A stretch of DNA of 64,000 bases from the NCBI GenBank assembly GCA_018907035.1, contig JACCIC010000022.1, positions 3,950,001-4,014,000 of the forward strand, read 5' to 3'. The stretch is from Sycobia sp. Sy_11. Its lineage: Eukaryota; Arthropoda; Insecta; Hymenoptera; Epichrysomallidae. The notes under the pieces are model-generated. The model saw only the letters and a program-made list of their open reading frames with translations, was not told the DNA's origin and ran no database searches. Positions 60,350 to 64,000 of the stretch are shown piece after piece (positions within the stretch are counted from its first letter, which is position 1; each line of letters opens with the position of its first letter). The position numbers and the translations under genes are program-made.

Positions 60350-63191
60350 GTATTCTGTACTTATTTATATTGGCTTTTGGCTTCGATCAGGCGGCCTTCC
60401 GCCGGGATTATTCCGGATAATAAAATAATGCGCGCGCGGGGAACTCTGGGAAGAGCGTCGCTGTAATTCGCTCGACCGAGATTAGCACGAGGATTCGGTA
60501 AAGCAAAAAAAAAAAAAAATAAAAGAGAGGCGCATGATTCGATTCGTTCCTTTGGCCGTTGATAAATATTGCCGGTATTTCGCGGAAGCTACCAATATAT
60601 TATTATTTTCTCGGATGACCAATCAATGATCTCGACAGCATATTAAATTTTGCGTTCATGATTAGTAATTTTTTTCTGTTACACGATTTGAGAAGAACTG
60701 TAGTAACTTTTATTACAACTTTCACATAGCATGCCACTTTAATACTGACGTAATTACGCAAAAAGTATATATTAATTTAGTAGGAACAGTACAAAATTAC
60801 TTTATTATATCGTTAATCGCGTTTTGGATTGTTGAAAAACTTCTTTTTTTAACGAGGATAACTGTTTTGATGAATTTATTCATGATACCATAAATTATTT
60901 AGTTACTGTGAACGTATTACAACATATTATCTTAAAGAACTCTTATTGTCAGTGGCGGTATTTTCCTTGTCATCGGTGTGGAGTGTTTCGAATCTTAATA
61001 GTGCAAGAACAATGAACAAATAAATGTTTAAACTCCACTAGGGTCACAAACACTCGTATATGTCAAAACTCCTAAAGCTACGTACATTAAAAATAGGGAA
61101 CTTAAAACATTTAAGTATTCAGTATAAAGTAAACAATAATAAATTGTGCAAAATTGTAAACAACATAAATTAAAATGTACCGTACGTCTCAGCTTAAACG
61201 ATCTACGTAAACTTTTCTGTAAGAATACTAAATTTCGCTTCAAATTAAAGAAATTTTCTAATATTATCAATGGCTTTGTAGCGGGCTATATTAATATTAT
61301 ATTATCTTTTTAAACTATTACGACAATCGACAGTAAAAAATATCGAGAAATAAAAACACAAAGGAACCCAAAATGATCTTCGAGGAGCGATGTTTTCAGC
61401 TTTTAACGGTTAGATGCATATTGTTATCTCTTGGCTAATTTAGACAAATTCATTACTTTAGAACTTTTTCTTTTTATTTTTACAGCTGGAAATTAGGATC
61501 TCGGCTTATTTTATTAATTTAGACAACAAAATAACAATCTCTGTTTGTGCATTATTTTATGAGGACTTTTGATCTTTAAGCGATCAAAATAAATTTTTTG
61601 TAGAGCGTTTGATGTTCGTACCTTATTATGAATTGTTAGAACATAAGTTCGCTGCGAGTGCTCGGACAATCGAACTTTTCAGACTTTAATGTTTCAATGA
61701 AGACTCGTGGTCGAATGTTGCTCACTTCATACAAAGATTTAAACATTCTGTGCGAAGATTTTAAACATGACAAAATTCTAGACTTTACAATATATATGCA
61801 CAACAATTAATTTTAACATTCGAACGAAAATGTATTTTGCAAATGACATATTTAAAAATCTAATGCGTGAATTCATTTTTTTAATTCTAACTCAGTCTCT
61901 GTTATTTCTATTAGCATTTACATTATAGCTAAAATAACAAAGTATTATAATATATTAAAAGAACTTGTATAGATTGAATATGTTTGAGTTTATCTTTGAG
62001 TAACGACTCGAAAGACGTGCCAAAATGATACAAGCTTCAAGAATTTAGACACATTTTTAATCAATTTTATGCTTTCATTTTTTATTAGAAATTTCTTTTT
62101 TCATTAATGAAAATAGAGTAAAATATGGAATTCAGCACAAAATTGAATTGTTTCATTACAAATTGTTGATTGTAAATGGAATTTTAATGCCATTATATTA
62201 CTTCTTTATCGGCATTATTTTTACTGCAGAAACTGTCATTAGGTCATACATTTATTTCATTTTCGATCGATTGGCATATCCAAAATATACTTGAACAATG
62301 TAAATGCTTAAATTGTAGTTGGTTTCGGCATGATCGGGAATGATTAAAAACTGAACCGCCTGTCAAACGTTATGTCTTAGATCACGAAAGCCGCAAATTT
62401 ATGTTTAAGTCAAAATTTCAGGTTAGAGCTGTCTAATAGTTATATTTGGACTTGTATATCCAATAACAGATGCAAACGAACGAAATTTGACGAGCTCTTA
62501 TAAATCTTAATGTAATAAAATATTTCGCTCGTATAACCACGTGTAAATTAAAGTTAACGATCGCGAACCGTCATCGCAAAGTTATAAATAAAAACTATCT
62601 CTCCCGCTCTCTCTCTCTCTCTCTCTCACTTTGCTTCGGTCTCGGTCTGCCCTGCTGCGTCTCCGCCGTCGACCTTGGCTCCCCTGCCGCCGAGCCTCTC
62701 CGACGGCTCCTCGACTTCCCCGCCGCTCGGCGCGCTCGCGAACTCTGCCCACTCGCACTGGGTGCTCTTGGTGTCCTGGCCCGTCTGCACCTGGGCCTCG
62801 CGCCTCGGGCTCTCGAAGGCCGCGCCACCCCGGCCCAGCCGGTACGCGTCCGGTCCCAGGGGCCCCGGCCAGCCGGCACCGGCGAACTCCTCGCTCGCGC
62901 AGCACTGCACGGCCTTGGACTCGAGCTCGGTCTGGACCTCGGCCTCGCGGCGCGGACTGCCGAAGCGCGCCTCGAGCAGGAGCCCGAGCCGCTCCCGGGA
63001 GCCGGGCTCGCCGAGCTCGTCGAGCACGAGCTCGGCGAGGTCCTCGAGGACGTACTGGGTGGACTTGTGCTCGCCCTGGGTCTGGGTGCCGGCCTCGCGC
63101 CTCGGGCTGCCGAAGGACCTGCAGGAGGCGCTGAGGAGGCTCTGGCTCGACGAGTAGTCGAGGTCCTCGATCGGCGGTGGACTGCTGCCGT
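29678..63191 (-). CDS. inaD: inaD-like multi-PDZ scaffold gene, whole visible coding span (19 exons, 5' end missing)
   Basis: This gene encodes a scaffold with five PDZ domains, most like insect INAD, which in fly photoreceptors holds TRP channel, phospholipase C (NORPA) and eye-PKC together in the rhabdomere. Nineteen exons read on the minus strand with matching phases and GT-AG borders. The product of about 980 residues starts with a repetitive region of about 250 residues. PDZ1 then lies near 265-355, PDZ2 near 550-640, PDZ3 near 665-760, PDZ4 near 795-880 and PDZ5 near 890-975. Carboxylate-binding loops are visible as [32 protein letters not shown] and GSGLVLMG. The protein stops just after PDZ5, as fly INAD does, but fly INAD (about 674 residues) has almost no N-terminal extension. 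The start codon was not found. A general MPDZ/PATJ-type scaffold is the main alternative, because PDZ1 and PDZ2 also resemble MPDZ domains. I am confident of the PDZ scaffold and fairly confident of INAD. Confidence 0.85.
29864..29893. repeat. (TA)n tract next to the exon S acceptor
   Basis: It begins 22 nt upstream of the splice acceptor of the last inaD coding exon. Confidence 0.9.
30821..30955 (-). CDS. inaD: inaD-like exon R: start of PDZ5
   Basis: The 135-nt exon in phase 0 reads [20 protein letters not shown] then [20 protein letters not shown] then YVSEV. It resembles the last PDZ repeats of MPDZ/INAD relatives (IELQKK-GKGLGLSIVG). The ligand loop is GSGLVLMG. The acceptor is attattccag and the donor is GTG|GTAAGA. 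No cysteine is encoded. Confidence 0.92.
32291..32449 (-). CDS. inaD: inaD-like exon Q: main part of PDZ4
   Basis: The 159-nt exon in phase 0 reads [20 protein letters not shown] then [20 protein letters not shown] then [13 protein letters not shown]. It carries the GAA-KDGRL-PGDRI-EIN core of PDZ4 and its last helix and strand. The helix aB start ([10 protein letters not shown]) lacks the class I His. In fly INAD, PDZ4 and PDZ5 form a tandem supramodule; here the two domains are also separated by only a few residues ([19 protein letters not shown]). The acceptor is tttttgcag and the donor is CCC|GTAAGT. Confidence 0.93.
32578..32736 (-). CDS. inaD: inaD-like exon P: linker and start of PDZ4, with a one-base frame conflict
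   Basis: The exon starts after cattttacag and ends at TCC|GTAAGA. Its 3' part clearly reads [20 protein letters not shown] then [18 protein letters not shown], the first strand and ligand loop of PDZ4. Its 5' part, in the frame handed over by exon O, reads [12 protein letters not shown], which has the same character as the linker. The two frames differ by one base: the exon is 159 nt, where 158 is needed, and following the upstream frame gives TAA right after GGATCC. The break lies in the CCCGGAG run near 32698-32703. It may be an assembly error, a strain mutation, or a sign that a poor acceptor at CCAG|CGGATCC (32690), which restores frame, is used. Confidence 0.75.
32881..33004 (-). CDS. 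inaD: inaD-like exon O: end of PDZ3 and start of charged linker
   Basis: The 124-nt exon (phase 0 in, 1 out) reads [20 protein letters not shown] then [20 protein letters not shown] and K. It completes PDZ3 (helix AAGLLKKA and strand IVTLTV) and opens a charged linker. The acceptor is aattgtacag and the donor is G|GTATAA. The one base it leaves joins with exon P to give Asp if the frame is [12 protein letters not shown]. Confidence 0.9.
33093..33164 (-). CDS. inaD: inaD-like exon N: PDZ3 core
   Basis: The 72-nt exon in phase 0 reads [20 protein letters not shown] then TYDE. It gives the L-VGD-ILSVN strand and the start of helix aB, whose first position is Thr or Tyr rather than His. The acceptor is aattttgcag and the donor is GAG|GTAAGT. 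The intron that follows is 88 nt. Confidence 0.9.
34066..34167 (-). CDS. inaD: inaD-like exon M: ligand loop of PDZ3
   Basis: The 102-nt exon in phase 0 reads [20 protein letters not shown] then [21 protein letters not shown] is the carboxylate-binding loop, and [14 protein letters not shown] is the usual second half of a PDZ core. The acceptor is tttatgtag and the donor is CAA|GTATGA. Confidence 0.9.
34276..34320 (-). CDS. inaD: inaD-like exon L: 45-nt micro-exon at the start of PDZ3
   Basis: The exon reads [15 protein letters not shown] in phase 0. The acceptor is attcattttccag and the donor is AAG|GTAATT. It supplies the first strand of PDZ3, and GVRTVPIKK followed by GTYGLGI in the next exon fits the usual R-V-x-K-x(3)-GLG start of a PDZ domain. 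A 48-nt (TA)n tract begins 42 nt upstream of its acceptor. In fly INAD, PDZ3 binds the TRP channel tail. Confidence 0.85.
34362..34409. repeat. (TA)n tract next to the exon L acceptor
   Basis: It begins 42 nt upstream of the 45-nt micro-exon. Confidence 0.95.
34902..34945. repeat. (TA)n tract next to the exon K donor
   Basis: It lies 29 nt downstream of the exon K donor. Confidence 0.95.
34974..35043 (-). CDS. inaD: inaD-like exon K: PDZ2-PDZ3 linker
   Basis: The 70-nt exon (phase 2 in, 0 out) reads [20 protein letters not shown] then LPGE. The acceptor is aaattttag and the donor is GAG|GTAAGA. It continues exon J in frame (VVLRRRSGIE). The [11 protein letters not shown] segment is a compact linker leading into PDZ3. 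A (TA)n tract (34902-34945) starts 29 nt inside the following intron. Confidence 0.82.
35044..37944 (-). other. inaD intron between exons J and K
   Basis: A 2.9-kb intron with a long (TA)n tract near 36.4 kb and an unassigned minus-strand open frame at 35963-36187. There is no PDZ sequence here. Confidence 0.6.
36378..36440. repeat. (TA)n microsatellite
   Basis: About 31 TA units in the J-K intron. Confidence 0.95.
37945..38039 (-). CDS. inaD: inaD-like exon J: end of PDZ2
   Basis: The 95-nt exon (phase 0 in, 2 out) reads [20 protein letters not shown] then [12 protein letters not shown]. It contains the helix aB with His in the class I position ([10 protein letters not shown]), matching the GRSHQNAS-IIK signature of the MPDZ relatives. 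The acceptor is atttttag and the donor is CG|GTAAGC. It is too short to stand out as an open frame and was placed from the domain fit and phase. Confidence 0.9.
38338..38534 (-). CDS. inaD: inaD-like exon I: main part of PDZ2
   Basis: The 197-nt exon (phase 1 in, 0 out) reads [20 protein letters not shown], then [20 protein letters not shown], then [20 protein letters not shown] and GDELLE. This is the ligand-loop half of PDZ2 and aligns by eye with the ELEK-GxSGLGLSLAGNKDR-MSVFI-GI-P-GAA-DG-L-I-DELLE pattern of MPDZ PDZ10 and its PATJ counterpart. In fly INAD, PDZ2 has been linked to eye-PKC binding. A (TA)n tract starts 28 nt upstream of the acceptor ccgcag. The donor is GAG|GTACTG. Confidence 0.93.
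38562..38606. repeat. (TA)n tract next to the exon I acceptor
   Basis: It lies in the 161-nt H-I intron, 28 nt upstream of the acceptor, and takes up over a quarter of that intron. Confidence 0.95.
38696..38786 (-). CDS. inaD: inaD-like exon H: DDFGYTT linker before PDZ2
   Basis: The 91-nt exon reads [20 protein letters not shown] then [10 protein letters not shown] and leaves one base. The acceptor is aattttcag and the donor is A|GTGAGT. The EED-(D/E)-FGYT element followed by a short basic stretch and a PDZ domain is conserved in MPDZ/PATJ proteins just before the domain that matches PDZ2 here, so the exon marks this lineage well. The next intron is only 161 nt. Confidence 0.88.
38787..42506 (-). 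other. inaD intron between exons G and H
   Basis: A 3.7-kb intron with a purine-rich section (39.86-40.44 kb) and a GC-richer section to 40.9 kb. A plus-strand frame beginning at 40139 with a donor-like site is noted among the findings. The remainder is AT-rich. Confidence 0.6.
39890..39979. repeat. (GA)n purine tract
   Basis: GA repeat with few interruptions. A second GA run is at 40401-40433. Confidence 0.95.
42507..42741 (-). CDS. inaD: inaD-like exon G: basic patch, Gly/Pro/Ala-rich and acidic linker
   Basis: This GC-rich exon of 235 nt (phase 2 in, phase 0 out) encodes [60 protein letters not shown] and [18 protein letters not shown]. The acceptor is cctttcag and the donor is GAG|GTGAGT. 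With the Arg formed at the exon F junction it makes a basic [12 protein letters not shown] patch, a plausible kinase or phospholipid contact. The [10 protein letters not shown] run looks like a casein kinase 2 substrate. It belongs to the PDZ1-PDZ2 linker. Confidence 0.8.
43698..43768 (-). CDS. inaD: inaD-like exon F: short linker exon
   Basis: The 71-nt exon begins after ctttgcag and ends at AG|GTTCGT. In phase 0 it reads [20 protein letters not shown] then SGR, and leaves AG, which together with the first A of exon G makes Arg. The phase fit on both sides (0 in, 2 out) is the main support. The composition is polar and probably disordered, with no domain. The donor is not strong. Confidence 0.6.
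45422..45466. repeat. (TA)n microsatellite
   Basis: About 22 TA units in the E-F intron. Confidence 0.95.
46008..46069. repeat. (CA)n microsatellite
   Basis: About 30 CA units, one interruption. Confidence 0.95.
46512..46640. repeat. (CA)n microsatellite, long
   Basis: Over 100 bp of CA with AACA and GACC interruptions, about 80 nt downstream of the exon E donor. Confidence 0.95.
46719..46874 (-). CDS. inaD: inaD-like exon E: acidic and basic linker after PDZ1 (tentative)
   Basis: The 156-nt stretch in phase 0 at both ends reads [20 protein letters not shown] and continues through [20 protein letters not shown] to IRASEVIQ. It would form part of the flexible PDZ1-PDZ2 linker. Both splice sites are below average: the acceptor (gccggagcag) lacks a pyrimidine tract and the donor is CAG|GTCAGG. 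The coding-like composition, the open frame and the phase match with exons D and F support it, but it could be an optional exon or a false call. The frame is also open upstream to 47033, without an ATG. Confidence 0.5.
47164..47206. repeat. (TA)n microsatellite
   Basis: TA run in GC-rich DNA. Confidence 0.95.
49670..50720. promoter_or_regulatory. CpG-rich island inside the inaD D-E intron
   Basis: About 1 kb of GC- and CpG-rich DNA, interrupted by (TA)n tracts, sits in the 6.7-kb intron between exons D and E. Open frames here (the longest on the plus strand at 50037-50840) mix Arg/Ala-rich stretches with repeated Tyr-Ile from the (TA)n and look accidental. It could serve as an internal promoter or enhancer. 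Confidence 0.3.
49976..50031. repeat. (TA)n microsatellite
   Basis: TA run inside the CpG-rich island. A second TA/TATG cluster lies at 50200-50293. Confidence 0.95.
52340..52397. repeat. (TA)n microsatellite
   Basis: About 28 TA units in the D-E intron. Confidence 0.95.
53623..53748 (-). CDS. inaD: inaD-like exon D: end of PDZ1
   Basis: The 126-nt exon in phase 0 reads [20 protein letters not shown] followed by [19 protein letters not shown]. The acceptor is ttctgcttccag and the donor is TTG|GTAAGT. It supplies the GDRI strand, the helix aB with His at its first position (THERAV, the residue that usually selects Ser/Thr at ligand position -2, class I) and the last strand. DLRNST is also the wording I recall for the matching part of fly INAD PDZ1, which favours INAD over a generic PDZ protein. 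Confidence 0.9.
57369..57421. repeat. (TA)n microsatellite beside the pol III relic
   Basis: About 25 TA units ending 16 nt from the B-box-like sequence. Confidence 0.95.
57437..57456 (-). other. Overlapping pol III A-box and B-box (tRNA/SINE relic)
   Basis: On the minus strand TGGCCTAGCGG fits the A-box pattern TRGCNNAGYGG. It runs straight into GGTTCGATTCT, which fits the B-box GGTTCGANNCC except for the last base; the two share GG. The arrangement looks like a tRNA-derived SINE that lost the DNA between its boxes. A long (TA)n tract adjoins it. It is not a functional tRNA. Confidence 0.4.
58082..58189 (-). CDS. inaD: inaD-like exon C: middle of PDZ1
   Basis: This 108-nt exon in phase 0 reads [20 protein letters not shown] followed by [16 protein letters not shown]. 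It covers the variable loop, the GIFIK strand and the SPAG turn of PDZ1. The acceptor is cattattttcag and the donor is CAG|GTAATC. GIFIK, SPAG and a following GDRI are hallmarks of this PDZ subfamily, so the exon is secure even though it is short. Confidence 0.88.
58347..58407. repeat. (TA)n microsatellite
   Basis: TA run about 160 nt upstream of the exon C acceptor. Confidence 0.95.
59395..59655. mobile_element. Inverted-repeat element, about 260 bp (MITE-like)
   Basis: Located in the inaD intron between exons B and C. The left arm contains cattggtcttacagtccaat (from 59416) and the right arm its exact inverse attggactgtaagaccaatg (to 59629). The match runs to caaatcaa inside and, after a short A/T-run difference, to aaaattaataaatat outside. 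The interior is AT-rich, with two copies of a ttgtaaataagga segment. No open frame is present. Confidence 0.7.
59993..60269 (-). CDS. inaD: inaD-like exon B: Ser-rich stretch and start of PDZ1
   Basis: The exon encodes a Ser/Pro-rich stretch ([20 protein letters not shown]), then [20 protein letters not shown], then the first strand and ligand loop of PDZ1: [20 protein letters not shown], ending GGK. The donor is AAG|GTGAGA in phase 0. The acceptor is a tandem TTGCAG TTGCAG, so either 60269 or 60263 can be the first base; both keep the frame and differ by two residues (Cys-Ser). The VEI-x-RE-x(3)-SLG-I-I-VGG pattern is typical of the MPDZ/PATJ/INAD PDZ group. A (TA)n tract begins 33 nt upstream of the acceptor. 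Confidence 0.85.
60270..62629 (-). other. inaD intron between exons A and B
   Basis: A 2.4-kb AT-rich intron with a (TA)n tract next to the exon B acceptor. Nothing else was recognised. Confidence 0.6.
60302..60346. repeat. (TA)n tract next to the exon B acceptor
   Basis: It begins 33 nt upstream of the tandem acceptor of exon B. Confidence 0.95.
62630..63125 (-). repeat. Three-fold coding repeat (SPRREA / QT / K-S-T-Q unit)
   Basis: Within exon A the unit F-x-SPRREA-x-x-QT-x4-K-(S/A)-(T/V)-Q-(Y/C) occurs three times. Between the units lie unlike spacers of about 40-50 residues. In each unit the Gln of the first QT and the Gln of the second motif are exactly nine residues apart. The similarity is strongest in the short motif and weak in the spacers, so selection on the motif is likelier than a recent duplication. 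Confidence 0.85.
62630..63191 (-). CDS. inaD: inaD-like exon A: N-terminal triple-repeat region
   Basis: This GC-rich exon of 562 nt encodes about 187 residues. It begins after the acceptor aattaattacag and ends before the donor GTGAGAG; the first two bases complete a codon and the last two start the next one (AA, phase 2). Three copies of one unit are visible: [40 protein letters not shown] and [20 protein letters not shown], followed by Y, C and C. The region has no PDZ fold and is rich in Gly, Glu, Arg and Ser, so it is probably disordered. The frame stays open upstream to about 63333 but contains no ATG there, which supports a splice acceptor at 63191 rather than a first exon. Long open frames on both strands here are shadows caused by the high GC content. 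The downstream exon fits the phase exactly. Confidence 0.75.
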
Positions 63192-64000
63192 CTGTAATTA
63201 ATTGTCGAGGTATGTGGTAAGTTAGATGTATGTGAAGTTCGTTTTTCCTTTGACAGTCCGAGGAAGCAAGGAAGTGGTTGTGGGTGAGGAGGGTCCGACA
63301 AAAATCTACTTTGAATACATTTGAATTGAACAATTGAATATTTATTTATTGAAACTAAGGGCCGAGCATATAAAGCTACTGCAGCGATAAATCATTGTAT
63401 AAAACAAACTGAGTACGTATTAAATAGTTAAAGCAAAATTGATAACTTATGTCAATTTTAAACCCTAATGGAATGTACAACAATATATGAAATGATATGT
63501 TACATAAAACAGACCGTAAAGATAATAACAAATTTTATATAAATAAGTAATGTAAGCGACTGCATGTATAAAAGTTTCAATATCGCGGTGATCCGGTAAT
63601 TAATAAAAGCTTTAACGTGATTGACCTCTCTATATTATGAATAAACGATATCAGATCCGATTAAAAAATCACCAATGCGATTAAAATAATCGCATATTAA
63701 GCGACTTATTGAAACAATACTGTAAAAGTTTTACATTGAAAATTTAATTAGCTGATTATAATTAAATCCAATACGACCGATATAAAGCCGATATCGAAGA
63801 TACATCATACCTGTGCAATAGAACCAATAACGTGAATAATTCGTTCTGTAAAATTTTTGGGATACACGTCAAGATTTGTCGTGAATACTGCGACATTGAA
63901 ATTGAATTCTTTAAAAATTGTATTGTTGGGACACGTATGTTTCATAGTGAGCGTGATGTAGTTATAAAGTTATTTATAATTTAACGACATCATGTTTGTG
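63192..64000. other. Upstream of exon A, no exon recognised
   Basis: AT-rich DNA. The start codon and any earlier exons of inaD were not found here and probably lie beyond 64000. Confidence 0.5.

Noticed and set aside
29678..63191. Naming the gene as MPDZ or PATJ instead of inaD
   Set aside because: PDZ1 and PDZ2 fit MPDZ-like domains, but the total of five domains, the PDZ4-PDZ5 tandem and the end right after PDZ5 match INAD better. More PDZ domains upstream of 64000 would reopen the question.
62582..63301. Other long open frames overlapping exon A on both strands (up to 239 codons)
   Set aside because: They arise from the GC-rich repeat. Only one minus-strand frame holds the repeated motif and joins exon B in phase.
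63192..63333. Extension of exon A upstream to an apparent start at 63333
   Set aside because: The frame start there is TTG on the minus strand, not ATG, and a good acceptor lies at 63192-63193.
1..64000. CRISPR arrays, bacterial operons or prophage
   Set aside because: The regularly repeated sequences are eukaryotic microsatellites. There is no repeat-spacer pattern and no prokaryotic gene structure.

Overview
The window is eukaryotic nuclear DNA, almost certainly from an insect. It is AT-rich and intron-rich, with frequent (TA)n, (CA)n and (GA)n microsatellites and scattered CpG-rich patches. It also carries a decayed mariner transposon and one large multi-PDZ gene resembling insect INAD (inactivation-no-afterpotential D). 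CpG-rich patches in AT-rich DNA together with a mariner relic would suit a hymenopteran (ant or wasp), but that order-level guess is inference only.

Layout. From 1 to about 29.67 kb I see no convincing protein-coding gene. This part holds AT-rich DNA, several GC-rich patches (about 2.04-3.14, 5.7-6.56, 14.6-15.3 and 27.9-28.2 kb), many microsatellites, two inverted-repeat elements (3189-3369 and 10446-10574) and a mariner transposase relic (about 12885-13468). From 29.68 to 63.19 kb the minus strand carries the inaD-like gene as 19 recognisable coding exons; the 5' end lies beyond the window or was not found. Splice sites and reading phases join consistently from exon to exon, with one exception: a one-base frame conflict in the exon at 32578-32736.

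The predicted protein (about 980 residues, N-terminus missing) reads in order: a low-complexity N-terminal region with a three-fold repeat of SPRREA, QT and K-S/A-T/V-Q motifs; PDZ1; a Ser/Gly/Ala/Pro-rich and acidic linker ending in DDFGYTT; PDZ2; PDZ3; a charged linker; PDZ4; and PDZ5 at the C-terminus. Five PDZ domains with PDZ4 and PDZ5 in close tandem match fly INAD, the rhabdomere scaffold that organises TRP, phospholipase C (NORPA) and eye-PKC in phototransduction. The domains are also related to PDZ domains of the vertebrate MPDZ/PATJ family, so a broader INAD/MPDZ-like scaffold is the main alternative.

Most worth a second look: the triplicated N-terminal repeat, which looks like a multivalent dynein light chain (LC8) binding array; the frame conflict; the lack of cysteines in PDZ5, whose fly counterpart is a redox switch; (TA)n tracts lying 22-42 nt upstream of at least four splice acceptors; a ~250-bp inverted-repeat element at 59.4-59.65 kb; and an overlapping pol III A-box/B-box relic at 57.44 kb.
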